Notes: a model not told the origin generated them from the letters alone. Positions 24,401-39,400 are shown, numbered from the stretch's first letter. The stretch: 64,000 nt of DNA from Ciona intestinalis (GCF_000224145.3 NW_004190406.2:49261-113260), one strand, 5' to 3'. Program-made: numbers and translations.

Positions 24401-27400
24401 ATTTTGTGTGGTTATACACGGATCCCTAGAAAATAACTTCCAATAGGTGAAGCCATTTAAAAGTATTGTTAATACCTTAAAAAACGTTTTTGATTTGCTT
24501 ATCTATCAAACTGCACCAATAAACGAGATAAACCGCTGATGGGCCGGGTTTTCCCCATAAACGAAATATTGTATTGTGACGTCACAGTGCCCGCGAGTGA
24601 CGTTTTCTACAACTTTGAAATTTGATTTTTTAAACGTTCATAACTCAAAATACTCCTTAGGGACGAGTAATTCAAATATGCATTTTGACACAAGGGTCTA
24701 CAAAAATCTCTATAACTTTATCCCTAGGACTGGCTTTGTTCGAAAGATGATGCATTTTCGTTCTTTCTAGCTATTAAAAATATAGCGTTACTATTTGAAA
24801 ATTTTGATTAATTTTCACTGAAACATCAACAATTTTTTTTGTGAAGAATGGTTTGCCTGGAAAGGCTTGTTTTACCGCCAATTTTCGTGCAAGTTGCTAA
24901 TAATAATGTATTTATGACCCTGCTACTATCCGTTCTTAGCTGCTTGCCGCAGTTTTTGCAAAAACTATGTTTTCATGCAAACTAGATGACCTCTGATTTG
25001 AACTGTTGTAGATTGATTTGATGCGAGTAATTTTGATATTTTTTTGGCTTTTTTAGTATTATTTTGTTGTTCTGTCTTGTATTTATATTGTTTTTTGTGT
25101 ATTTACCGCCTCAAATAATGTTTACTGTGCGCACCTTTTCTGTCGAAGAGGCAGCTGCGATATGTTGTGATGTCGATTCGTGTGACGAAAATATGAGTTT
25201 GTCTGAATCAACATACGATTCATGTGAGAGTGATGACTTTATCGAACCAATACTTACTGCATCACCTTCAACCTCTGCAAATATCCAGCCTGTAAGTGTT
25301 CAAGATCAAGAGGTATCCAGTACGGACAGTGATGTCAGTTCAGCATGTGCCCAACCGGTTCACCCAAAAAGAGCAAAAATGACCAAGGTGAAAACGAACA
25401 GAAAAAGACCCAAGGTAACAAATACATCTAACATTCCTCATGACCTGCAGGATTTTAACTGGGAGCCTGTAAACAATAGTTTTGAAACAAGTTTCATACC
25501 CCAGTCATCAAGCTTTAGTGAAACATCAGGTTACGGTGGTGATTTAGTTTTGGCAGACTCTACTCCTCTAGATTTACTTGGACTTTTCCTTACTAATGAA
25601 TTTTGGCAACTATTAGTGGATATCTTCAAAAGCAAACTGACGAGCTGCCAAAATTTTCCAAGTTCAGGAAATGGAGTCCTGTTACACATGCAGATATAAA
25701 AGCATATTTTGCCATGAATTTGCTTATGGGTCTGTGTTCAAAGCATTCGATAAAAGACTACTGGTCCATGTATTCTTATACAAATACAGCTGGCATATCA
25801 AGTCTGATGCCAAGAGACCGTTTCCAATCAATTCGTGCCTTCCTACATTACATTCCAAGAGGACAACCCGGCCACGACAGAATTTTTAAAATAAGAAATA
25901 TTGTTGAATTAGTAACTAAAAATTTTTCAAAGCATTACACCCCGCATAAAGAATTATCATTGGATGAGATGACAATTGCGTACAAAGAACGGAGTAGCAT
26001 AAAGCAATACAATCCAATAAAGCCTAAAGTGTTTGTCCTCAGTGAAGCAAGGACGGGATATGCACTCCAATGGGACCTGTACACGGGTAAATCCGAGGAT
26101 GTGGACAGCAGTGTTAGTAAAACACATGCTATTGTAAGAAAACTGAGTCAAGAATATCTACATAAAGGCCATGACATCTACATGAACTCATACTACACGA
26201 ACCCATATTTAGCTAACGAGCTCAGCAAACTCAAAACAGGTGTTTGTGGCACCATAAGTGCAACAAGAAAAGGAATGCCTGAATCGTTAAAAAAAAAGAA
26301 CTTGAAAACTAAAAAGGGTGATGATCCTATCTTTCTCAGAAGTGGTGATCTTCTTGCATGTGCCTGGCATGATGTCAGAAGACTGACTATGCTATCAACA
26401 ATCCACAATGCAAGTTCTACGGAAACAACAATTAGGTCAAAAAAAGTGGATACCGGTACTCGGACAATTTTAAAACCAATTTGTGTTGCCGAGTACAACA
26501 GACATATGGGTGGGGTGGATCGGATGGACCAGAGGATGAAGACATATATCTTCCCACACAGATCACACAAGTGGTATATGCGCATTTACGATGGCATAAT
26601 TAGTATTGCCATGGTAAATGCACACATTATTTCTTTTAGTTGTCCTAGTTCATCAAATAAATGGCATAATTAGTATTGCCATGGTAAATGCACACATTAT
26701 TTCTTTTAGTTGTCCTAGTTCATCAAATAAAAAACCCAAGTCATTGAAGCAGTTTATTGAAGAGATTGCTTCAGAATTGCTAAATGGATACACCAGTGCA
26801 AGAAAAAGGGCTGGAAAACAGCAAAGCCCTCTGCATTTCAAACGCCTCATACCATTTCAGCATCAACATTTTCTTGAAAAAACAACCAGAAAATCCTGTC
26901 AATGTTGCAATAAACAAACAATGACACTGTGCAAAAAATGCAATGTTTCATTATGTGCATTAGATTGCTTTGAAAGATACCATAGCCTACAGGAATATCG
27001 TATGAAATAAACACTCGTGAACTGAATTTTTTTTTTGTAATATTGTCGAACTGTGTATGTCTTTCTTCATGTTTACAGTTCATTTCTGTGCAGTTTTACT
27101 TCTTCACACATACTGTGCTTCATTTCTATGCCAAATAAACCAATTTTTACAATTTTTTGCAAAAATTTCAGAAATACAAAAAAATCCGAAAGCTTTCATT
27201 ACTTTCTTTATGACATCAGCGTTACGGATGACGTCACCAAAAAAATAAATACATAATTTTATACAGTAAGCTCAGGGCTACAACTTGGCAATTGATAATT
27301 TTTGTCATACTAAACCAGAAGTTGCATAAAAACAGAAATAAAGTGTTTTACAGTGACGTCATCAAAAATATAAAAATACTAATTTTTAGAAAATTGCTTC

Positions 27401-30400
27401 CCCTACAATTTTATAATAGATCGTTTTGGCGTACCATAAACACACGATGCGCCAGAGCGCTAGACCCGACGCCAGTTCAAATTCCGAAAATGTCCGAAAT
27501 ATATCTCGTCCCCAAAGGGTTAAATTAATGCGAATTTTTACAAACTGGCTGTTAATTTAGCATCAGTGGACATAAAACTATATATTCTTATGCAAAAAAC
27601 TGCGCAACCATAAGAACCGTGGGCCGGACTCTTTAAGGAATGTATTACTTAGGCTGTTGTTACTGTTGAAAAGAACAACGCCACTTTTCGAAACCAGTGG
27701 CAGAACAATTTTTTTGAAATTGAAGAAAGAAATAAACTTTGCTCTCCCAAGTTACGAAGGTATCATCCGGACATTATACGATGGGCTATTGAGCTGTATT
27801 CTCGATCTCCGGCAGCATATAACTATATTCGAAGCAGTCAAGTTTTAACCTTTCTTGTGCAAAAACCATAGAGAACTACAGGTATAAATAACGGAAAATA
27901 TTTGGTCCAGTTATTAAATTTCGTTTTATGAAATCAGAAATTCTATACTACCAATACTGGGTATTAGTCAAATTGGTGTTGAAGAACTTGAACGAGCTGT
28001 CAAGAATGCAGGCGATTCTTTACAAGGATACTTAACACTTTATGGGATGAAAAGTAAGTCTATCATTTTCATATGACTACAATTAATATTTACCTGTTTT
28101 ATACAGTAAATGAAAAGCTGGTGATTAAACATGGAAAACTTGTTGGTTTTGTTGATTTTGGACATGTTAGTTCTTCTGAAGAGAGCTGTTTAGCAAGTCA
28201 TATTTTAGGTAAATACAAGAATATGTATTAAATGTTATGTGCTGTTTGTATGATTTCATTTATCATGTTGTTTGCAGTATTTTATGTCCGCACAAAACAA
28301 AGGGAGGTATCTATTCCCATTGCATGGTACCCAACAAAATCAACTCCAGCATATGTATTGTCATTAATGTTTTGACAAGTGTGAAAAAGCAGGGGTGCAA
28401 ATTCTTGCTGTTGTAGCTGATGGTGCACCACTAACACAAAGTTTTTTAACTGGTTAGTGGCTTCATGAAATACTCTNNNNNNNNNNNNNNNNNNNNNNNN
28501 NNNNNNNNNNNNNNNNNNNNNNNNNNNNNNNNNNNNNNNNNNNNNNNNNNNNNNNNNNNNNNNNNNNNNNNNNNNNNNNNNNNNNNNNNNNNNNNNNNNN
28601 NTGGGAAAGGTCTTTCTAGTGGGGATTTTTTTCAGCCGTTGCTGTGAACTGAGCTAAATATGGTTCCTAAATTTTATGTATACTCGCGCACCACTTTTTG
28701 GTTTATGCAGAGTTCTCGTACCACTTACATACAAACTACTGAAGGCTCGTGAATGTTTCAAAAAAAGTCGCCTGATTATTTACAAAATTTTTCGGCGTTC
28801 ACAACACAAACTTGGCACTGCTTTTGTCAAGTTGTGTGTAAAATAAATGTAATTTGCCAAATAAAGAGGGTAACAGGCTGTAATAAACAACCTAAATATG
28901 TTCCAGAAGAAACACTGCTGTGTATTTAACTCCTTAGGGACGAGTAATTTAAATATGCATTTTGACACAAGGGTCTACAAAAATCTCTATAACTTTATCT
29001 GTGATTGGGGTAAATCCCTAGGACTGGCTTTGTTCGAAAGATGATGCATTTTCCGTTCTTTCTAGCTATTAAAAATATAGCGTTACTATTTGAAAATTTT
29101 GATTAATTTTCACTGAAACATCAACAATTAAAATGTGAAGAATGGTAAAGATTTGCCTGGAAAGGCTTGTTTTACCGCCAATTTTCGTGCAAGTTGCTAA
29201 TAATAATGTATTTATGACCCTGCTACTATCCGTTCTTAGCTGCTTGCCGCAGTTTTTGCAAAAACTATGTTTTCATGCAAACTAGATGACCTCTGATTTG
29301 AACTGTTGTAGATTGATTTGATGCGAGTAATTTTGATATTTTTTTGGCTTTTTTAGTATTATTTTGTTGTTCTGTCTTGTATTTATATTGTTTTTTGTGT
29401 ATTTACCGCCTCAAATAATGTTTACTGTGCGCACCTTTTCTGTCGAAGAGGCAGCTGCGATATGTTGTGATGTCGATTCGTGTGACGAAAATATGAGTTT
29501 GTCTGAATCAACATACGATTCATGTGAGAGTGATGACTTTATCGAACCAATACTTACTGCATCACCTTCAACCTCTGCAAATATCCAGCCTGTAAGTGTT
29601 CAAGATCAAGAGGTATCCAGTACGGACAGTGATGTCAGTTCAGCATGTGCCCAACCGGTTCACCCAAAAAGAGCAAAAATGACCAAGGTGAAAACGAACA
29701 GAAAAAGACCCAAGGTAACAAATACATCTAACATTCCTCATGACCTGCAGGATTTTAACTGGGAGCCTGTAAACAATAGTTTTGAAACAAGTTTCATACC
29801 CCAGTCATCAAGCTTTAGTGAAACATCAGGTTACTGTGGTGATTTAGTTTTGGCAGACTCTACTCCTCTAGATTTACTTGGACTTTTCCTTACTAATGAA
29901 TTTTGGCAACTATTAGTGGAAGAAACTAATAGATATGCGGAGCAGTATCTTCAAAAGCAAACTGACGAGCTGCCAAAATTTTCCAAGTTCAGGAAATGGA
30001 GTCCTGTTACACATGCAGATATAAAAGCATATTTTGCCATGAATTTGCTTATGGGTCTGTGTTCAAAGCATTCGATAAAAGACTACTGGTCCATGTATTC
30101 TTATACAAATACAGCTGGCATATCAAGTCTGATGCCAAGAGACTGTTTCCAATCAATTCGTGCCTTCCTACATTTCAACAACAATGAGAATTACATTCCA
30201 AGAGGACAACCCGGCCACGACAGAATTTTTAAAATAAGAAATATTGTTGAATTAGTAACTAAAAATTTTTCAAAGCATTACACCCCGCATAAAGAATTAT
30301 CATTGGATGAGATGACAATTGCGTACAAAGGAGGGAGTAGCATAAAGCAATACAATCCAATGAAGCCTAAAGTGTTTGTCCTCAGTGAAGCAAGGACGGG

Positions 30401-33400
30401 ATATGCACTCCAATGGGACCTGTACACGGGTAAATCCGAGGATGTGGACAGCAGTGTTAGTAAAACACATGCTATTGTAAGAAAACTGAGTCAAGAATAT
30501 CTACATAAAGGCCATGACATCTACATGAACTCATACTACACGAACCCATATTTAGCTAACGAGCTCAGCAAACTCAAACAGGTGTTTGTGGCACCATAAG
30601 TGCAACAAGAAAAGGAATGCCTGAATCGTTAAAAAAAAAGAACTTGAAAACTAAAAAAGGTGATGATCCTATCTTTCTCAGAAGTGGTGATCTTCTTGCA
30701 TGTGCCTGGCATGATGTCAGAAGACTGACTATGCTATCAACAATCCACAATGCAAGTTCTACGGAAACAACAATTAGGTCAAAAAAAGTGGATACCGGTA
30801 CTCGGACAATTTTAAAACCAATTTGTGTTGCCGAGTACAACAGACATATGGGTGGGGTGGATCGGATGGACCAGAGGATGAAGACATATATCTTCCCACA
30901 CAGATCACACAAGTGGTATATGCGCATTTACGATGGCATAATTAGTATTGCCATGGTAAATGCACACATTATTTCTTTTAGTTGTCCTAGTTCATCAAAT
31001 AAAAAACCCAAGTCATTGAAGCAGTTTATTGAAGAGATTGCTTCAGAATTGCTAAATGGATACACCAGTGCAAGAAAAAGGGCTGGAAAACAGCAAAGCC
31101 CTCTGCATTTCAAACGCCTCATACCATTTCAGCATCAACATTTTCTTGGAAAAACAACCAGAAAATCCTGTCAATGTTGCAATAAACAAACAATGACACT
31201 GTGCAAAAAATGCAATGTTTCATTATGTGCATTAGATTGCTTTGAAAGATACCATAGCCTACAGGAATATCGTATGAAATAAACACTCGTGAACTGAATT
31301 TTTTTTTTGTAATATTGTCAAACTGTGTATGTCTTTCTTCATGTTTACAGTTCATTTCTGTGCAGTTTTACTTTTTCACACATACTGTGCTTCATTTCTA
31401 TGCCAAATAAACCAATTTTTACAATTTTTTGCAAAGATTTCAGAAATACAAAAAAATCCGAAAGCTTTCATTACTTTCTTTATGACGTCAGCGTTACGGA
31501 TGACGTCACCAAAAAAATAAATACATAATTTTATACAGTAAGCTCAGGGCTACAACTTGGCAATTGATAATTTTTGTCATACTAAACCAGAAGTTGCATA
31601 AAAACAGAAATAAAGTGTTTACAGTGACGTCATGGGAGCTATAATGACGTCATCAAAAATATAAAAATACTAATTTTTAGAAAATTGCTTCCCCTACAAC
31701 TTTATAATAGATCGTTTTGGCGTACCATAAACACACGATGCGCCAGAGCGCTAGACCCGACGCCAGTTCAAATTCCGAAAATGTCCGAAATATATCTCGT
31801 CCCCAAAGGGTTAAGATGTTTTCTTCAACCAAGCAGCATGTTTGTTACGTAATAGAAGGGATTCATTGCATCATAATAACGATTGTTTGACCTGGCAATT
31901 GATTACGACATAATAGCAATTCACACGTTGATAATTTACGTCATAATAGCGGTTATCCCCTTGATTATTTAGCCTGCAGCTGCTTGAAAACAGGTTGAAT
32001 ATTTGCCTTTTCACTTATGCGCATTATAGTATAATAATAGATATAGATAGTTTGCAAAAACACTTCGTACGCGCATAAAGCAACGTCTCAATTGAAAAAC
32101 TGGAAACCACTGTAGTAGGGAATATAGCATGAAATGCCACGCTCTTCGTAATTAATGTGAATTAAAATAATGCTTATGACAATCACTAAAACATCATTCG
32201 CGATCGTTTTGTGTGAACTTAATAAGTTGCTCGACCTTGAAGACCTTCGCGCGTAAAACAGTTTGGAAACCAGTGCTTTAATGCCTGCAATGGTCGACGT
32301 CTATCGGTCATGATTTTGTTCTCTCTTAATTTTCTTTGAAGCGTTATATTTTTACTGTTACTCTGCCGTTTTTAATATAAATTAATTTCAGTTGTTACAT
32401 ATTTTCTACTAATCTGCAAGTCACAAACGACAAGTGTTATACGATACCTATACGTATTCTGAACATACCGGTAGTGTCACAAACGCAAATTGTTACGAAT
32501 TTAAAAAACCCAAATCGTGAAACATAACTTGTTACGTCATTAAAATTCAGACCTTCACTGAGTATTGATGTTTATTAGACGGTTTAACGCAGACGCGTAA
32601 CCGCAGGTTCAACTGCGCATTCGCGTAATAAAAAGCGCTGCTTTTTGTGCGATGATTAAAGCTAGAATTGGCAAAATTCCAAGGTAGGCCGGCCTACCCT
32701 GGAACCCCGGGTTCGGCGCCAGTGTTTGTATATATATATATTCTTAAAGAAGAAGCATTTATAATACTAAATCAGAAACAAAATTTAAATTTTTCTGGAT
32801 ATTCAAGAAACTAGAAACAAATAAAGTTGTTTTTTTGCTAATGGAAAAACCCATGCATTGCAGCACAGCCATTTTTTTTACTCCAGCGGTCGAATTTGCG
32901 GTTTTAAAACTCATTTTTTTAAGCTGTTTCCTTGAAACTTTGAAGGTAGCTTCAGATCACATTTGGGCATCTCTATACACATTTTGATTTTTCGTTGGTA
33001 TGCCCCTTTAAGACCAAGGGTATTAACAGTCCATTGATTGTGTAGCAACTACCATGGGTATCGAACAAGTCCAAGCCAAGTATGAAACAACACTTTGGTG
33101 CATGTCACACATTTATGACATCATTAAAAAAAACCAATATTGTGATAAATTAATGTAATATATGAATAAAACCTTTTTCTTGTATTAACAGGTTGAGAAG
33201 AAGTGTGACGATTCCGATTCAAAGTTGCTTTAACTACAATGACTTCATTTTCAACATCTGCAATAAAAAAGCCCAATGAACCAATAAATTTGCTGTTTCT
33301 TTAATTCAAATCATATGCAAACTTAAGCTAGGTTTAAAACAATGGTAAAAACATAATGTTTAATCACAATCTTACCTTCCTCATCATCACTGTATTGGTG

Positions 33401-36400
33401 GGCGATATCCTTCCTCTTTTCTGACATGAATTTCTCTAGCTTTTTCAAATAAACATTTCGTGTGGAGGCTGACAAAACAAAAGGTATTTTTGAACCTTAT
33501 TAATAGGAATGTGCCAAGCCCAAAGTTAAAGGCTCGTGCCTGAGTGCCTTCTTTGTTAAAGCTCGGTTGAAAAATGGGCCAAGTGCCAAGCCTTTTGTTA
33601 TTAATATAATGTTGCAAAACAGAGTGAAAAAATAAAAAAAGTGAAGCAAATGAAAGATATTGGGACTAATGACAAACCAGGGCCGTGAATAGCCGCATTT
33701 TACATCCGTTAACGGACACGCATTTTTATGTTCAAAATTTAGTCTAATAACTTAAATGAATTTTATTATATTTGCATATGTAATAACCTGAAAAGCGTTG
33801 CCATGCGACTCGAAAAACAACGTAAAATTGTATAATTGTTTTAGAACCAAATTGAAATATTATGCGCAATGCTTTAGGGTTGTAAGCCAACGTATACTGG
33901 GACCAGGGGAAGTCAGAGGTGACTACGCACATTGTAATCCTTATCTATGGCATCTTGTGAAATGTTTATGCGCGTCGGAAGATTGTTGGGTTTTTTCAAA
34001 ATTGAAATGCAATACGAAGGTTTGAGGACCCTTCTTACACAGATTTGCAATCGAGAAAAAATGCATACTTAGGAAAATAATGTTGTACTCGTGGACGGCC
34101 ATTGCCATCGGCAAACGTGTTGCTACAGTAAACAAAATTAATTTGTTTTGATTGGGAAAAAACAACTGGTAAGTCAGTGTAATTATTTCCAAATTTGCCC
34201 ATTCCAATATAAACGTTTAATACAACAAATGTGTCTTTAATCTTTACTGACCATAACCGTAAAACAAAAGCATTTAGTTTACTTCTGTAAGGTTAACAAT
34301 GACCCCATCAATTGCTATTATGAAGTAAATATTCAAAGCGTCAATTGGTGTCGTACTTAATTCACGAGTTAATCAATCGTTATTATGACGCTGATAATCC
34401 TTGTGTCAATCGCCACTATGTTGTAATAAACCATCTACTAAAGCCATTTAATATTATATTGCTTATTATCGCACTGAACAATACTTTGCCGTGTTGCATG
34501 TCCTTGCACAAGACGCTGCTCTAAACATTTGACGTCATATTGAATATTACTTTTTTTCTACTATTTTGGTCCCTGCAAACCCTATCAAATTAAAGCTGGT
34601 CTAATTGTAAATAATATTTGATTAATTTGAAAATATTGTTCTTTATTGCTCATTTTGTCACAAAGTCTAGAAAATAAAACAATTTCCTTTTAAATTTAAA
34701 ATAATCATAGAAACCCTATAATCTTTTCTGGATATCAATGTTTGATAAATTTTGTTACAGATTCTTAGATCATATTTTGGAATTTTCCGTCCAATAAATT
34801 TGTTGTATATTCTAAGAGATTAAAACCATTGGTTTACTTTTTTAATGCAACGTTTGTGAATTTTGTTTCTTATTCCTCACTTGACTATATATATGAAAAT
34901 AAGTGTTTCGCCTAATCTACAAAATCTGTAATAAATCCAATATAAAAACACATACGTCCAATTGGTCCAGGAACCATTCCAAAAAATCTCAATTTTATTG
35001 AAATTTCTTCATTTGTTAATTGTTCAATGTTTGTAATCTCCCATTCTTTTGGATAAGTTTTCTGCAACATAATCAAAGAATTATAATTGCTTGGACCTGA
35101 ATAAATAAATTCTAAGAAGTATTGTATTCTATTATACAAATGATAAAACACAGGTGTCCACCAGGTGGCAAACACGCAAATCACCGTTGTTCGCTTATAT
35201 CGATAGTAAACAAATTACTTCGATAGTAAACAAATTATAAAAAGCATATAAAGCACAACTCATGACTGTTTCATCTGTTTTTACCGATATATATATATAT
35301 ATCTTTTTAAAAAATGTGGTCACACTTTTAATACACTTCACAAAGGTTATGTGACATGATTTGTGTCCAAATTAATAGAACAGGTATTGAGTAAAGACAT
35401 TTCTATCCTCATTTCAGGTATTCGCTGTGTTTTGCAAAGTAAACGAAGAAGTTAAAATACGTTTTAGGTTGTCAATAATTACAGAATTAAGAAAACCGAA
35501 GAAGGTATTGTAAGTCAAATGTAAATAAGAAATTATTATAAATATATAATAGTAAAGTAGGGAAATTAAAAACAAATGGGGTAAGAAAGGACAAACAATT
35601 GGGGGTAGCCCGCCAAAAAATCATTTTATCGCAAACAGCTTTTGTGGGTAAAAATGACATTTATTTGGCTTATTTTTTATCGTAACTGTCATTCTAGGTG
35701 GTAACTATTTTTTCTTTAAAACACAGATATCAAACAAAAAAAAATTTTGATGAGGTTTGCTAAACTTTTTTTGTGAGAAGGCCTTTCGTGATAAATTTAT
35801 TATAAATGCAAGTAATTGCTACACATTTAAATACCTTGCTGCTGGTATATTTTGATTTTAAATTTTATGAACATTTCATACTTTGCTTTGCCTACATTTT
35901 CTGATAATGTAATTTATGTTTTGGGTTAAGACTGTTCAGTTACAGGTCATTTTTATGATTATTGCTGAATTTAGTTTAGATAAAGTCAAGATGTCATTTA
36001 GATTTTCAAAAGCTTTTATTTTAATTAAATTAAGTATAATGCTCCTTATATATATTACTATATATTTACCTTAATGTTTACTTTCTTTGAATAAAGATTA
36101 TCAAGAGCTTCATCATCCGAAGAAAAGCTTCCCGATTGATTTTCAACATGCATATTATAAAGCTTAACATAAGTTGCTTTATGTGCATTTCCGTGAGGCA
36201 AAGACACACCTGAAAAATATAAACCTGAGAACTAAGTAGGAAAGAACTTTAGATCACCGGATTGAACAAGGTCCAGTCAGAGTACTTTTCCTAAATTGGC
36301 AGGAGTGCGTCGCACTCCCGCGCACGCACGTACTCTACGCTAGTGGCCGTATTATTCTGTGTGTAAATCAACCAGATTACATCATATAAGCAATATGTTA

Positions 36401-39400
36401 CATCACAATAGTGATATATTACAGACGTTACGACACGTTATAATCTTGTTTTCGCAGTGTTTTATGCAAGTTAAAGCCCTTAACCATAGGCGTAACACTT
36501 TCAATATGTCAGGGTGGCAAAAGTTAATATGAATACGTCACAGATACCATCATAAAGGTTATAGTTGCTCGACCATGACTGCAAAGCTTAGGGTTAGTAG
36601 GTTACAACAACGACGTTCAACAGTGAACACAGACAGTTATATACAAAATGTCAGATAATAATAAAGAACCCGAAGCCAAAGCCACAGATAGCATAGAAAG
36701 TTCTTCAGAAAGGCAGAGGCAGGCTTCCGCTCTCTTTAAAACAACAGCGGAAGCGTCAGTGAATTCTGCAAACAAAAGAAGACAGCAGGAGAATATTCAT
36801 TTCTGTTTGCAATGTAAGAAGACTATTTCTCGTGGTAATCCAGCTTCCACGAAGCGGCATGTCGATAGTGCTCATCGGAATGATAAATCATTTGACTTTT
36901 CAAACCGTTCAAGCTACTTTTTAAAATAATTCATGAAAAGTTGGATGATTTGGTTAAAAATCGATCAGAAAAAGTACAAAAAACACCTTACACAGATAAT
37001 GAAAGTACTGGTCATTTTCAAATACTAGGAAAGGCTCAATGTTTACACGATATAGAAGGGTCTTGTTATTCATTTTATATTAATGACTTCGGGAGAGGAC
37101 TTATCCGATGTATGGTTTGCTTCGGGCATCTTTGTGACACCTATCCGCGTTTAGGACATGTCAAGGAACCAATGCTTGCAAAGAAAACGTATCGCAGCAT
37201 TGAAAAGAACGCAGGAAACACATTGTCTACTCGGCTTGAGATACCAGAAGAGAGAATGAAACATCTTGTTTCTGGTAACAACCAAACATGGTACAGTTTA
37301 AAAAGTATGCTGATTGAGCACACAAGCTGTTCCTCAAAACGAAACGGCGGCTTGAGCCACCACAAAGCATTAATTTGGAAAAAGAAAAATTCACAAATTC
37401 GATCAAAAATAACTTAAATAGTAGCAAACCAACTGCTTTGATTACGATAAAAGTAAAAGCCGCCACACTTCACTACGAGTCCATGATTTCATTTCTTCAC
37501 TGCTGTGGTTCAGATGTTGGCAACATAGGACATGGACGGAACCAATTTGTTCAAAGCTATCTCAAGTTCAATTGTCGTATCTTGTTGCACATCAGGCAGA
37601 TGGGCAATATCAGGCCAAGCAATTTAAGACCACTTTAACAAGTCTAATCAACCAAAAAGATGCTTGCTCGGTCCCTGCAGACGACCCCAAAGTTTTTTTG
37701 TTGTTGCTTGGGACACAACACACTGGATGGATTGTGCGCTTGTTGCAGTTAAAAACAAGGACTGCAAGATCTTTTTCGACCGATTAATTAGGAGATCAAA
37801 TAAGTTTAACGTCATGTTTGGTCGCGGAAAGGGTGCGGCTGAATACGCCTCCATTAAAAAAAGATACGACCTACCTGGTAATGTTGCTAAGACCTATGCT
37901 ACGACTCGGTTTACGAGCAGTGCCTACAAGCATTTACGGCAGTTATGAAGCTGTAGTTCGAACATTTGAGGAAAATCGTGAAACTGACGATGATTGTGAA
38001 GAAACAAAGTACCTTCTGAAAGGAAAAGATTTTTGCATTGACCTTTGCAGTGTATTAGATTGCCTTGCACCTGTTACAAAAGTTATGATTACAGGCTTAG
38101 AGCACAAAGTGTCAATCAAAATTTGTGGCAAAGTATAAAGTGGTGGCCCAAGTTGAAGTCCATTTTAATCCGCATGAAGCAAAACCTTGAGGAGGTACAA
38201 CAGGGGGACGTTTCCTTGGACAACAAACTATTTCCAAAGCTGTATATTCACTTTGCTGTAATAAGTAAATATGGAAGATTTCACAACGTGGCATTGGAAG
38301 ATGGCTGGATCGTGTGTCCTCATGCAGAAACAATCATCAACGGTTCAGTGAAACGAAAGGTGTTTGAATGGAAAATGCGCCAGCCTGGTGACTGCCTGGT
38401 TGATTTGATACATTTATGTGAGGCTGTACACAACCGTTTGGAAAAACGCATGTCTAAATGTGTACCTCATTTTTCTTCCACTCTTGCAGAGTGCATGCAT
38501 TTACCAGACATTTTGAACTTGGTAACAGGGGGCATGCATATTTTAGCCCTGAATCAACGAGCAGAATTGGAAGATTACTGAAATACATCATTTAAACAGT
38601 TTTTTCAGTACGTATGCTCTCTGCCGCACGTTAAAGAGTTTAGCGAAAAAAATCCATCCTTTAATCTGCACCCAACATTTGCACACACAGTTTTTAGCTG
38701 TTATAAGAAGACGGTGTTTAGAGTAATATGGGAAGACTTCGGGCACTGCAGACATAATTGGTTCGGTTTAGATCCCAACGCCTCACAACTTCTAAGGTTT
38801 GACGCGACTGATCGATCCGATTTTGAATTAGACCAAAGAGGAAGGGCATCTCAGTATGCTGATAGCAGTAAAGTTCTTTCCCGTTTTGGAGCAAAGGCGG
38901 GTAGTTTGGTCTTATGTGATGAAGACCAGCCGCCCTAATATTGATATTTTTATTACCGCCCGCTGCCGCTTTTTACTCTTTGCCTTTACCCGCTTTTTAC
39001 CCGTTGTTTTCCGCTCTTTACCCGCTGCATCTGTTTTAAATGTCGTGTCGTTTTTAATTTTTCCGTATGCATGACGTAAATTTTGGCAGGCTTATCAAAA
39101 GCGTAATAAATAACTCGCGCATGCAGCAGCCATACTCTGGAGACTGGCTGGTTGCTGACATACTTTTATCGAGTCTCCAGGGCTGGTATAGTATTTCAAT
39201 ATTTTATAAAAAATTGTTTACTAACAGTTAGTTTTACAGTTTACACACATAAGACTTAAACCCCTAACTTCTAACCCCTAAGATGTGCCAATCACACAAA
39301 AAAACTGAAAAAAAGAGAGTCAACGACGCCACGCTAACCGTTACACCACAGAGCCGACGATAGTAAACACATCGAAAGAGCGTATAAAACCTACCTAATT

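Larger units (their letters stand above)
23670..27519 (+). mobile_element. piggyBac element copy 1, rearranged
   Basis: Flanked by TTAA at 23666-23669 and 27520-27523. The 5' end reads CTCCTTAGGGACGAG and the 3' end is the inverse of CCCTTTGGGGACGAG. It contains two partial 5' regions (23670-24047 and about 24652 on), separated by a gap, unrelated sequence and a 146-bp tandem duplication. The 3' flank is P-like sequence, not the MITE that flanks copy 2, so this copy has been rearranged or misassembled. Confidence 0.85.

Noticed and set aside
26193..26585. 130-codon antisense frame in piggyBac copy 1
   Set aside because: Shadow of the transposase on the other strand; the same shadow appears in copy 2.
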